A DNA stretch of 64,000 bases from Vibrio gelatinilyticus (lineage in GTDB: Bacteria; Pseudomonadota; Gammaproteobacteria; Enterobacterales; Vibrionaceae), in the NCBI RefSeq assembly GCF_022836845.1, contig NZ_JAJNNZ010000004.1:248001-312000 (forward strand), in the 5' to 3' direction. The stretch's first letter is position 1; each line of letters opens with the position of its first letter. Of this stretch, positions 9,351 through 17,892 are shown piece after piece. The position numbers and the translations under genes were made by a program. The notes under the pieces are model-generated. The model made no database searches. It was not told the DNA's origin and saw only the letters and a list, made by a program, of their open reading frames with translations.

Positions 9351-11147
9351 ATGACTCGTACAGAAAATACTATTGATCGCTCTTGGTTGATAACACAAGT
9401 AAAAAATCACAAAGCTCGTTTACTTGGTGCGAATTTCATCGCCTTGTTAGCAACGGTAATCAGCGTACCAATACCGTTATTGATGCCACTTATGGTTGAC
9501 GAAGTCCTCCTAGAAAAGCCAGCGAAAGGGATAGAACTCCTCAACAATCTGATTCCACAGGTTTGGCACACTCCCGTAGGCTATATCACATTAACACTTA
9601 TATTAGTGATCTTGATGAGGACAGCAAGCCAAGCTCTAAACATTCTTCAAAGCCGACAATTTACATTGGTTTCTAAAACCATTACCTATCAAATTCGCTG
9701 TAAGCTACTGGATAAGCTCGGTCGAATTAGTATGAGTCAGTACGAAACTCGCGGCAGTGGTGGTATTAATGCCCACCTTGTCACCGACATCGAAACCATT
9801 GATCAGTTCATTGGTGCAAGTTTAAGTCGGTTTGTCATTGGTTTGCTCACCGTCGTTGGCACCGCCATTGTATTACTCTGGCTAGATACCCGCTTAGGAC
9901 TCTTTATCCTTATGGTTAACCCCATCGTTATCTATTTTTCGCGAAAGCTTGGTGCCAAAGTCAAACATCTTAAGAAACAAGAAAACCAGGCATTTGAACG
10001 TTTTCAAAATCGATTAGTGGAAACGTTAGATGGAATCTATCAGCTAAGAGCAGCCAATAGAGAAAGAGATTTCCTCAAACAATTAAAACACTATGCCGAT
10101 GACATTCGTGTTGATGCAGACCGATACGCCTGGAAATCGGAAGCTGCTGGCCGGCTGTCGTTCCTGTTGTTTTTGATTGGGTTCGAGCTGTTTCGTGCTG
10201 TTGCAATGATCATGGTTCTTTTTAGCGACCTTACCATCGGACAAATCTTTGCTGTATTTGGTTATCTCTGGTTCATGCTTGGCCCCGTTCAAGATTTACT
10301 TAGTATTCAGTTTTCCTGGTACAGCGCTAAAGCGGCTATTCAACGAGTAAATTCTCTTTTAGAGCTTCAAGAGGAGCATCGATTCGATAGTACAGTAAAC
10401 CCATTTATCAGAGGAGAAGCTGTCTCTGTTTCTCTTTCTGATATTCACTTCTCCTACGACAAGGAAAACAAAGTCCTCGACAATCTCAGTATCGACATTC
10501 CTGCCGGTAAAAAAGTGGCCTTGGTTGGTGCCAGTGGGGGTGGCAAGTCAACACTCATCCAGTTACTTATGGGGGTCTATCAGCAAGATTCAGGCATAAT
10601 CAAATTTAATAATGCAGCTACCTCAGACATTGGCTTCGACATAATTCGAGATAAAATTGCTGTTGTTTTACAACAGCCTATACTTTTTAATGATAGCTTG
10701 AGGCATAATTTGACACTTGGTGTTGATCACAGTGACGCTGAATTATGGAATGCACTTAACATAGCTCAGCTAAACGACTTGATGTTGAACTTGCCAAATG
10801 GGTTGGAAACACCCATCGGCCGAAATGGTATCCGCCTTTCAGGTGGGCAACGTCAACGACTTGCCATTGCACGACTCATATTGAGTGATCCACAATTCGT
10901 AATACTAGATGAAGCGACTTCGGCATTAGACACCGCAACAGAAGCCGCACTTCATAAAGCACTTGGGGAATTCCTAAATGGTAGAACAACGCTCATCGTC
11001 GCACATAGACTCTCTGCAGTCAGACAAGCAGATATAATCTATGTGTTGGAAGATGGTAAAGTTATACAGTCGGGAACACATGGCGAACTCGTTGATACAC
11101 AAGGCTTATATCAAACACTTTATGGATCAATACAGTCTGCGAGCTAA
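9351..11147 (+). CDS. ABC exporter, fused transmembrane and ATPase domains
   Basis: A 598-residue half-transporter expected to dimerise in the inner membrane. Residues about 20-330 hold six membrane segments of type-I exporter (MsbA-like) arrangement. The nucleotide-binding domain carries Walker A GASGGGKST, signature LSGGQRQR, Walker B FVILDEAT and the H-loop IVAHRLS. An in-frame ATG seven codons upstream (9330) is possible; I prefer 9351 (MTRTENTIDRSW) because the shorter start matches how such proteins begin, although neither has a strong ribosome site. letA begins 54 bases after its stop and no terminator lies between, so it may be co-transcribed with letAB. The substrate is unknown. It is not of the MlaE type usually paired with MCE proteins. 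Confidence 0.88.
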   Translation: MTRTENTIDRSWLITQVKNHKARLLGANFIALLATVISVPIPLLMPLMVDEVLLEKPAKGIELLNNLIPQVWHTPVGYITLTLILVILMRTASQALNILQSRQFTLVSKTITYQIRCKLLDKLGRISMSQYETRGSGGINAHLVTDIETIDQFIGASLSRFVIGLLTVVGTAIVLLWLDTRLGLFILMVNPIVIYFSRKLGAKVKHLKKQENQAFERFQNRLVETLDGIYQLRAANRERDFLKQLKHYADDIRVDADRYAWKSEAAGRLSFLLFLIGFELFRAVAMIMVLFSDLTIGQIFAVFGYLWFMLGPVQDLLSIQFSWYSAKAAIQRVNSLLELQEEHRFDSTVNPFIRGEAVSVSLSDIHFSYDKENKVLDNLSIDIPAGKKVALVGASGGGKSTLIQLLMGVYQQDSGIIKFNNAATSDIGFDIIRDKIAVVLQQPILFNDSLRHNLTLGVDHSDAELWNALNIAQLNDLMLNLPNGLETPIGRNGIRLSGGQRQRLAIARLILSDPQFVILDEATSALDTATEAALHKALGEFLNGRTTLIVAHRLSAVRQADIIYVLEDGKVIQSGTHGELVDTQGLYQTLYGSIQSAS

Positions 11148-11201
11148 ACTTACACCTTGTGAGACGTTAAGCTCTCCCGCGTTCTTGGGGGAAGCGACAA
11201 A

Positions 11202-12452
11202 ATGAGTTCACATCCAAGTCACCCATCAAGCATTAAAAACATTAGACTCTGTCAAAGCTGTGAGTTACCCGTCGAAATTCAAGCGATCAAACGAGGACAC
11301 AGTGCGTATTGTCCTCGTTGTAATACACAGTTATATCGTAGTGAAAGTTACTCCATTAGTGGAAACTTAGCGATTGCAGTGACAGGGTTACTTTTATTTT
11401 TCCCTTCGCTTTATTTTGATTTTATCAGCATTCGTTTAGTCGGGGTGATGATCCCCGGCACGTTAGTAGATGGAGTAACAGCATTATATAACGAAGGATT
11501 CCCTGGCCTCGCCTTTTTGACCTTTTATTGCGCCATGATTACGCCTTTTGTCATGTGTAGCGCTATTGTCATCGTACACTTGTCATTGCGTTATCGTTGG
11601 TATCATCCGCTAAGGTACGCTCTCAATATTCTAGGGCCAATGAGACACTGGGTTATGCTCGACGTGTTCCTAGTAAGCATCGCTGTTTCTTGTTTCAAGT
11701 TACAAGACTACTCAGACATATATATCGGCAATGCACTATACAGCTTGATATTGCTGCAAGTATTGTCAGTCATGCTGCTTAGCCGCATTAGTATCCGGCG
11801 TTATTGGGAAGAATGGCAAATAGAACACGACCTAAATCTTAAGATCAAAGATGTCCACTGTCGAAACTGTCACTTGTCACAGCCAGAATCAAGCCGCTGT
11901 TTGCGTTGTCATCATGCCCTTTACCACAGAAAGCCATTTTCTGTGCAAAAAACCTGGGCGCTGGTTATCGCAGCCTGCGTGGCTATCATACCCGCCAACC
12001 TGATTCCAATATCGATTCTACTTACCAATGGGCAACGTTTGGAAGATACCATCTTTTCGGGTGTCGCATCTCTAATCAATAGTGAGATGTATGGGATCGC
12101 CGTTATCATTTTCGTTGCAAGTATTGTCGTTCCTGTAGCAAAAGTAATAGGTTTGATATACTTACTGTTGATTATTCAGTTTAAGAAGGTTAACAACCAT
12201 CGTTTCGACATGATGATTTACCGAGCAATAAAGTGGATTGGTAAATGGTCCATGTTAGACCTATTTGTTATTTCCATCATGCTTACCCTTGTTGATAGGG
12301 GGCAAATATTGAATTTCACACCCGGTTTTGGAGCCGTAGCCTTTGGCATTGTTGTTATTCTTACGATGTTAGCCGCAGAAAGCATTGATCCCCGCCTTCT
12401 ATGGGATAGCCAACCAAAATCCAAGCAACCATCACTAAAGAAAGAGTCTTGA
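11202..12452 (+). CDS. letA: LetA-type membrane protein (PqiA/YebS family)
   Basis: A 416-residue inner-membrane protein with two homologous halves. Each half opens with a zinc-ribbon-like pair of Cys pairs (CQSC...CPRC at about residues 18-42; CRNC...CLRC at about 221-238) followed by about four membrane helices. This is the PqiA/LetA architecture. LetA is thought to feed lipid into the LetB tunnel. Its TGA abuts the ATG of letB directly, so the two are translationally linked. The ATG at 11202 begins MSSHPSHPSSIKNIRLC. Confidence 0.95.
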   Translation: MSSHPSHPSSIKNIRLCQSCELPVEIQAIKRGHSAYCPRCNTQLYRSESYSISGNLAIAVTGLLLFFPSLYFDFISIRLVGVMIPGTLVDGVTALYNEGFPGLAFLTFYCAMITPFVMCSAIVIVHLSLRYRWYHPLRYALNILGPMRHWVMLDVFLVSIAVSCFKLQDYSDIYIGNALYSLILLQVLSVMLLSRISIRRYWEEWQIEHDLNLKIKDVHCRNCHLSQPESSRCLRCHHALYHRKPFSVQKTWALVIAACVAIIPANLIPISILLTNGQRLEDTIFSGVASLINSEMYGIAVIIFVASIVVPVAKVIGLIYLLLIIQFKKVNNHRFDMMIYRAIKWIGKWSMLDLFVISIMLTLVDRGQILNFTPGFGAVAFGIVVILTMLAAESIDPRLLWDSQPKSKQPSLKKES

Positions 12453-15089
12453 ATGAGTAAAGAGAACCCTCAACAATCGTCTTACAATCCTGAGGTAAAA
12501 AGAGATTTAAAAATGTCACCTCTGTGGATTTTGCCGATACTGACCTTGATACTAGCGAGTTGGCTTCTAACCAAAGCCATTCATGATGCTGGTCAAAGAG
12601 TCCAGATCTATTTCTCTGATGCTCAAGGTCTGGTCGCGGGTCGTACCACTATTCGATATCAGGGCTTAGAAGTCGGTATGGTGCGTGACATTAACTTATC
12701 TAAAAGTTTATCGAGCATTTATGTAGACGCTGATATCTACCCTGAGGCCACCAAATTGCTAGGTGAAGACACACGTTTTTGGCTAGTTAAACCATCCGCC
12801 TCTTTGTCTGGAGTCACCGGCCTTGATGCCTTAGTTTCAGGAAACTACATTTCCATTCACCCTGCTTCTGAATCTGACACTTCTAAAACGAAGTTCACGG
12901 CACTCGACAGTGTTCCTTCAGACCTAGTAGCAAAAAAGGGGTTAACAGTCACACTACACTCTAACGATTTAGGGGGGATCTCGGTTGGTTCTAAAATCGT
13001 ATATAAGAAGATCCCTATTGGTGAAGTCTATAGCTATAAACTTGATGACAGCGCTGAACAAGTCATCATCAAGGCATCCATTCAAGACTCTTTTAGTCAC
13101 ATCATTACCAACAAGAGTCGATTCTGGAACGTGAGTGGTATTGGTGCCAATGTAGGATTTCAGGGCGTTGATATACGCTTAGAAAGTCTTGGTGCTATTT
13201 TATCAGGTTCAATTGCTGTTGATTCACCTGATGGTGGTGAGCCAGTCGATAAAGACGCGCAATTCAAACTTTACAAAGATCTCAAGACTGCAGGTCGAGG
13301 TATCCCTATTGCAATTACTTTGCCTGATAACAGTAAAGTCAACGCAAAAGGTGCTCCAATAATGTTTCGTGGGCTCGAGGTGGGACAAATCACCAATATG
13401 ACTCTGAACGAAACGAAAGATTCCATTGTCGCGTCTGCCTCTGTCGAGCCCGCATTTAGCGATATGCTTAATCAAGGTACCCTGTTTTTACTCGAAGAAG
13501 CGAAGGTTTCATTATCCGGAGTAGAGAACTTATCCAACCTCGTGACGGGCAATTTTCTAACGCTGATCCCTGGCCACGGTGAACGCACTCGCGAGTTTGT
13601 CGCTGTAAAAAAAGACGAACTGGATAGAGTTCAAGCCAAGTCTATCTCACTTCGTTTAACAGCAGACAACTCGTACGGACTTGAAGCAGGTGCTCAAATA
13701 CTCTATCGAGGAATTGCTGTGGGAAGTGTTACCTCAGTTGAGCTTAATAATGATAGTGTCGCTTTCGATATTTCAATTAATACGGAGTACAAAGATCTCA
13801 TACGCTCTCAGAATCGATTCTACCTCACAGGAAGCGCCACCGCCGAACTAACCAAATCTGGGCTGAGCGTAAACGTTCCGCCAGCAAAACAGCTTTTAAC
13901 AGGCTCTATCAGCTTTGTTAAAGAAGGTCGGAAAACGACGCAAACAGAATTTCCTCTATATAAAAGTCAGTCGCTTGCTGAATTGGCAAAATATAATCGT
14001 AGCGGAGCTCAGTCAATCACTCTATTTGCTAATGAGCTCCCCCCTATTCAGGCGGGTAGCCCTCTTTTGTATCGAAACATGCAAGTTGGCAGCATAGACC
14101 ATTACCGCTTAGTCGATGGCGGGGTCAACATCACCGCAACGGTAGACAACGAATTTAAACATCTAATTACCAATCAAACGGTTTTTTGGAACCGTTCTGG
14201 TATTGAAGTGGAAGCTTCGTTATCTGGGATCAATGTGACTGCTGCACCATTAAAGACTCTCATTGATGGCGGCATCGCTTTTGACTCATTGCCTGGGATC
14301 GATAACAAAATCGGCAAAAAGTGGAAGCTATACGATAACTACAATCAAGCTCGTAAGTTTGGTCAAGTCATTACCTTAAAAACCACATCTTCTGCACAGG
14401 AAGTCGTCGAAGGAATGACGATAAAATACCAAGGCATTAAAATTGGCGAAGTTACGCTTACAGTTCCTAACTTCGATAGGCAGTTTGTAGAGGTGACGGC
14501 CAGGGTATTACCTGAATATGTATCACGCATAGCTGCTAAGGGTTCGTATTTTTGGTTAGTCTCACCGGAAATTGGACTCAATGGTGTTAAAAACTTAAAC
14601 GCTATAATGACGCCCTATATCGCGGTACTACCCGGTAAAGGGTCACTAGCCAAATCATTTAACCTCTACAACCAACCCAAGTTAGAAAATGGCGTTGAAT
14701 TCACTTTACAAAGTGAGAAGCGAGGTTCATTGAAGGCTGGTACTCCCGTTTTATTTAGGGATATTGAAGTTGGCCGAGTAACGGAGGTCGAGTTAGGGCC
14801 ATTTGCAGATCGTGTTATTTCGACCATTATCATTAAACCGCAATACGCTTACTTAATTCGCTCTAACAGTGTGTTTTGGAACGCATCTGGTATGGATGTT
14901 CAAATAGGTCTCTCTGGCGCCAATATTAAAACAGGCACTGTAGATAGCATCTTGCGTGGCGGAATTACGTTTGCGACGCCAGAACAAAAAGAGCTACTTC
15001 CTGTGGCAGCCAAAGGACAAACGTTTTATTTGCATCCTCAAGCCGACCCAAGTTGGCTGCAGTGGCGAACCGCCATTCCTGCTCCTTAG
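12453..15089 (+). CDS. letB: LetB, seven-MCE-domain lipid transport tunnel protein
   Basis: An 878-residue protein, essentially the length of E. coli LetB (YebT, 877). One N-terminal membrane anchor (about residues 23-45, WILPILTLILASWLL) is followed by a string of repeated MCE domains. The repeats are visible through recurring cores such as TTIRYQGLEVGMV, SKIVYKKIPIGEV, APIMFRGLEVGQI, AQILYRGIAVGSV, SPLLYRNMQVGSI, MTIKYQGIKIGEV and TPVLFRDIEVGRV, which is seven. The family forms a stacked hexameric tube across the periplasm for lipid movement between membranes. It is followed by an intrinsic terminator at 15100-15124. Confidence 0.96.
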   Translation: MSKENPQQSSYNPEVKRDLKMSPLWILPILTLILASWLLTKAIHDAGQRVQIYFSDAQGLVAGRTTIRYQGLEVGMVRDINLSKSLSSIYVDADIYPEATKLLGEDTRFWLVKPSASLSGVTGLDALVSGNYISIHPASESDTSKTKFTALDSVPSDLVAKKGLTVTLHSNDLGGISVGSKIVYKKIPIGEVYSYKLDDSAEQVIIKASIQDSFSHIITNKSRFWNVSGIGANVGFQGVDIRLESLGAILSGSIAVDSPDGGEPVDKDAQFKLYKDLKTAGRGIPIAITLPDNSKVNAKGAPIMFRGLEVGQITNMTLNETKDSIVASASVEPAFSDMLNQGTLFLLEEAKVSLSGVENLSNLVTGNFLTLIPGHGERTREFVAVKKDELDRVQAKSISLRLTADNSYGLEAGAQILYRGIAVGSVTSVELNNDSVAFDISINTEYKDLIRSQNRFYLTGSATAELTKSGLSVNVPPAKQLLTGSISFVKEGRKTTQTEFPLYKSQSLAELAKYNRSGAQSITLFANELPPIQAGSPLLYRNMQVGSIDHYRLVDGGVNITATVDNEFKHLITNQTVFWNRSGIEVEASLSGINVTAAPLKTLIDGGIAFDSLPGIDNKIGKKWKLYDNYNQARKFGQVITLKTTSSAQEVVEGMTIKYQGIKIGEVTLTVPNFDRQFVEVTARVLPEYVSRIAAKGSYFWLVSPEIGLNGVKNLNAIMTPYIAVLPGKGSLAKSFNLYNQPKLENGVEFTLQSEKRGSLKAGTPVLFRDIEVGRVTEVELGPFADRVISTIIIKPQYAYLIRSNSVFWNASGMDVQIGLSGANIKTGTVDSILRGGITFATPEQKELLPVAAKGQTFYLHPQADPSWLQWRTAIPAP

Positions 15090-15099
15090 CAACGAAATA

Positions 15100-15124
15100 G
15101 CCTACTATTGTGTAGGCTTTTTTT
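15100..15124 (+). terminator. Intrinsic terminator of the letAB unit
   Basis: A six-bp G/C-rich stem (15100-15105 with 15112-15117, loop TATTGT) is followed directly by seven T. Confidence 0.85.
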
Positions 15125-15230
15125 ATACCTCCGTTTTTAGCGTTATTTCTTTAATGTCGTGACGATACATCCCGGTAAAAACTAAGTATAATTACCGCCA
15201 TAAAGACACCTCTATCAAAAAGGCTTCAAA

Positions 15231-16658
15231 TTGCACTCTCATGTTTATCTCCCTGATGAATTTCTCGAGCAGATGGCACAGATATTGCCCAAACATCTAT
15301 CAATGGATGACTTTGTCAACGCCTGTCAAAAGCCATTGAGGAAAAGTGTTCGAGTAAACACGCTTAAAATTTCAGTTGCCGATTTTGTTGAGCTCGCTAA
15401 ACAGAAAGAATGGGAACTTCAGCCCGTGCCTTGGTGTACAGAGGGCTTTTGGATCAGTGCCGATGAATCTAACGTTCCTCTTGGAAATACCTATGAACAC
15501 ATGGCTGGACTGTTTTATATCCAAGAAGCCAGTTCTATGATCCCCCCTAGCGCCTTATTTTCTCACGAACAACACTCTGAATTTGAAAGTGTTCTCGACA
15601 TGGCAGCAGCACCTGGCTCTAAGACAACACAGATCGCGGCGCTGATGAACAATCAGGGTGTGCTTGTGGCCAACGAATACGCCGCAAGCCGAGTAAAAGT
15701 ATTACATGCCAATATTGAGCGATGTGGCGTTAGAAATGCCGCTTTGAGTAATTTTGATGCTCGTGTATTCGGAGGTTGGTTACCTGAACGATTCGATGCC
15801 ATTTTGTTAGATGCGCCTTGTTCTGGAGAAGGAACGGTGCGTAAAGACGCAGATGCCCTAAAAAACTGGAGTATTAGTTCAATTCACTCGATAGCCGAGA
15901 CTCAAAAAGATCTGATCGAAAGTGCCTTTCATGCACTTAAAGTCGGAGGAACACTCGTTTACTCAACTTGCACTTTGAGTGAAGAAGAAAACCAGCAAGT
16001 TTGCCAGCACCTTAAGAATACTTTCGGTGACAGTGTGACTTTTGAGTCGCTTGATAATCTCTTTGAAGGTGCATCAGACGCCCTGACAAGCGAAGGATTC
16101 TTGCATGTTTTCCCTCAGGTCTTTGATAGCGAGGGATTCTTTGTAGCTAAAATCAAAAAGCTTGGTAAAACTCAACCACCAGTTGTTAAAAAACGAATGG
16201 GCAAATTTCCATTTGAAAAGCTGAGTAACAAGAAGGTGCAAGAGCTTACCAATGCACTCAAGAGCGCGTTGAATATCGACCTCCCACCACAAAGCTCTGT
16301 CTGGACAAGAGATAAAGATGTTTGGCTATTCCCTCAGGAACTTGAGCCAATGCTCGGAGAATTACGCTTCTCTCGCATGGGCATTAAAATTGCGGAAACA
16401 CATAAAAATGGGTATCGCTGGCAACATCAAGTTGCTACGGCCTTAGCACAGCCCAATGAATGTCGTTGTATTCATGTATCGTTAGAAGACGCCAGAGAGT
16501 GGTTTATGGGCCGCGATATTCGACCTGAAAGTGAGTCTGGTAAAGGTGAAATCATTGTATGCTACAACGATACCGTAATAGGCCTTGGTAAGTGGGTGGG
16601 GAATCGGGTTAAAAATGGCTTGCCGCGTGAACTTGTGCGAGATAAAAACCTATTCTAG
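15231..16658 (+). CDS. rsmF: 16S rRNA (cytosine-1407-C5)-methyltransferase RsmF
   Basis: A 475-residue SAM-dependent RNA methyltransferase of the RsmF/YebU family. The SAM-binding motif DMAAAPGSKTTQ is near residue 124. Motif IV DAPCSGEGTVRKD and motif VI YSTCTLSEEEN provide the two cysteines of m5C methyltransferases. The C-terminal third is the PUA-like RNA-binding extension of RsmF. The start is a TTG at 15231 giving MHSHVYLPDEFLEQM, which aligns with the E. coli N-terminus; no in-frame ATG lies close by. Transcription follows letB after a terminator, and the E. coli order letB-rsmF is kept. Confidence 0.95.
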   Translation: MHSHVYLPDEFLEQMAQILPKHLSMDDFVNACQKPLRKSVRVNTLKISVADFVELAKQKEWELQPVPWCTEGFWISADESNVPLGNTYEHMAGLFYIQEASSMIPPSALFSHEQHSEFESVLDMAAAPGSKTTQIAALMNNQGVLVANEYAASRVKVLHANIERCGVRNAALSNFDARVFGGWLPERFDAILLDAPCSGEGTVRKDADALKNWSISSIHSIAETQKDLIESAFHALKVGGTLVYSTCTLSEEENQQVCQHLKNTFGDSVTFESLDNLFEGASDALTSEGFLHVFPQVFDSEGFFVAKIKKLGKTQPPVVKKRMGKFPFEKLSNKKVQELTNALKSALNIDLPPQSSVWTRDKDVWLFPQELEPMLGELRFSRMGIKIAETHKNGYRWQHQVATALAQPNECRCIHVSLEDAREWFMGRDIRPESESGKGEIIVCYNDTVIGLGKWVGNRVKNGLPRELVRDKNLF

Positions 16659-16722
16659 AACAGTTAACTAAAGTTACATTCTCTGAAAAGCCCGTCACAT
16701 CTAGCGTTTTGAGCATAGTGTA

Positions 16723-16730
16723 CTACACTT
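16723..16730 (+). promoter_or_regulatory. Possible RpoS-type -10 element for the SdsR-like RNA
   Basis: CTACACTT fits the extended -10 preferred by sigma-S (CTAcACTT). It lies about 65 bases past the rsmF stop. No clear -35 is seen, which sigma-S tolerates. It would give a start near 16736-16738. Confidence 0.45.
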
Positions 16731-16736
16731 GAAGAG

Positions 16737-16911
16737 TTGAAAGATTTACTAGCAGACATTTACTAACTATCAGTAGTCTCCTAAATAGAAAGCTTACACA
16801 ATGGTTGTCCCTTTTACTCGCAGCAGGCAATCAACGTGTAATTGATTAGCGTAGGCTCATTATGAGCCATTCCCCTAGGCCCAAATCAGGATCAGTTTTG
16901 GGCCTCTTTTT
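16737..16911 (+). ncRNA. sdsR: SdsR (RyeB)-like small regulatory RNA; 5' end uncertain
   Basis: The last 65 or so bases (16846-16911) closely match the 3' portion of enterobacterial SdsR as I remember it. In order they show TTAGCG, a GGCTC-loop-GAGCC hairpin (16854-16868), an unpaired ATTCCCCT that corresponds to SdsR's ATTTCCCT, and a terminator stem (16877-16885 with 16897-16905). The terminator loop contains CAGGATC where SdsR has CAGGAATC, and the gene ends CTCTTTTT. E. coli sdsR also lies a few genes beyond rsmF (yebU). SdsR is a sigma-S-dependent, Hfq-binding repressor of porin and mismatch-repair mRNAs. A start after the CTACACTT box would give about 175 nt, longer than the 104 nt of E. 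coli SdsR; a nearer start around 16810 is possible. Confidence 0.7.
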
Positions 16912-16934
16912 CGTTTATAAATCAGGGATAGCGG

Positions 16935-17783
16935 TTACTCAGAATCGGTCAACCGAATACCGTCACTCTCAATGATTATCTTACCTTGCTTATATAATCC
17001 ACCAATTGTTTTCTTAAATGTTCCTTTGCTAGTCTTAAATAATGCAAAAATGGCATCCGGGGTAGACTTATCGTTAACTGGCAAGAACCCTCCTTTTTTC
17101 TCTAACAACGAAAGGATCTTCTCGCTGAGATCATCCATTTTTTGCACGCCAAGCTTTTGAAGAGACAAGTCAATTTTACCGTCGCTTCGAACTTGTTTAA
17201 TGTAACCTTTTAACGTTTTACCAACAAAGAGCTTGCCGAAAACATCAGAGCTAAAAATCATGCCCCAATGCTCACCATTTATGATGGCCTTATAACCCAA
17301 GTCACTGCGTTCAGCGATGAGTAATTCAACTTGCTGATTACGAGTGTAGTTTGCTGGTGTATTATCTAACCACTTATTGAATTTGGTCGTACCAACAATT
17401 CTTCCAGACGCCTTATCGGTATAAACGTAAACCAAGACGGTTTGACCTTCACTCAAACGCCCTCTTTGCTCACTAAAAGGTATCAGTAGATCTTTCTCTT
17501 TGATTCCCCAATTTACGAATGCACCGACACTGTTCACGCCTTCGACCTTCATAAGGCCCCATTCACCGACCTGTGCTATTGGTTTTACGGTGGTGGCCGC
17601 TACTTGATTATCAGAGTCAAAATAGAGGAAAGCACTCGTCTTCTCTCCCACCAATACATTGTCCGGAGCATCCTTTTTGGATAGTAGAACAGAGCCAAAA
17701 TCTTCTCCGTCTAAAAACCAACCGAAGTCTGCTTCTTTTAGGACTGTTAACTGGTTAAATTGACCGATATTTATCATTGTCAT
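16935..17783 (-). CDS. cvfB: S1-domain RNA-binding protein, CvfB/YitL family
   Basis: A 282-residue protein from the ATG at 17781-17783 (MTMINIGQFNQL). It has the CvfB layout: repeated S1-like OB folds (GEWGLMKVEGVNSVGAFVNWGIKEKDLLIPF in the middle; KTLKGYIKQVRSDGKIDLSLQ further on) and a C-terminal winged helix (TPDAIFALFKTSKGTFKKTIGGLYKQGKI). Family members bind RNA and affect virulence gene expression in Staphylococcus; the role in vibrios is not known. The frame stays open upstream to 17855 but those residues do not look like the family, and GTAGAGATA precedes the chosen ATG. It is transcribed toward the SdsR-like RNA, so read-through would be antisense to it. Confidence 0.9.
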   Translation of the reverse strand: MTMINIGQFNQLTVLKEADFGWFLDGEDFGSVLLSKKDAPDNVLVGEKTSAFLYFDSDNQVAATTVKPIAQVGEWGLMKVEGVNSVGAFVNWGIKEKDLLIPFSEQRGRLSEGQTVLVYVYTDKASGRIVGTTKFNKWLDNTPANYTRNQQVELLIAERSDLGYKAIINGEHWGMIFSSDVFGKLFVGKTLKGYIKQVRSDGKIDLSLQKLGVQKMDDLSEKILSLLEKKGGFLPVNDKSTPDAIFALFKTSKGTFKKTIGGLYKQGKIIIESDGIRLTDSE

Positions 17784-17892
17784 TATCTCTACATGAATAG
17801 TTGAGGTGATTATAAGGGATCTCTGATATCCTTGCGATACCGAGTTGCAACACATTCTCTTTTAAAGAAAATTAACTCAACGGAGTAATTGT

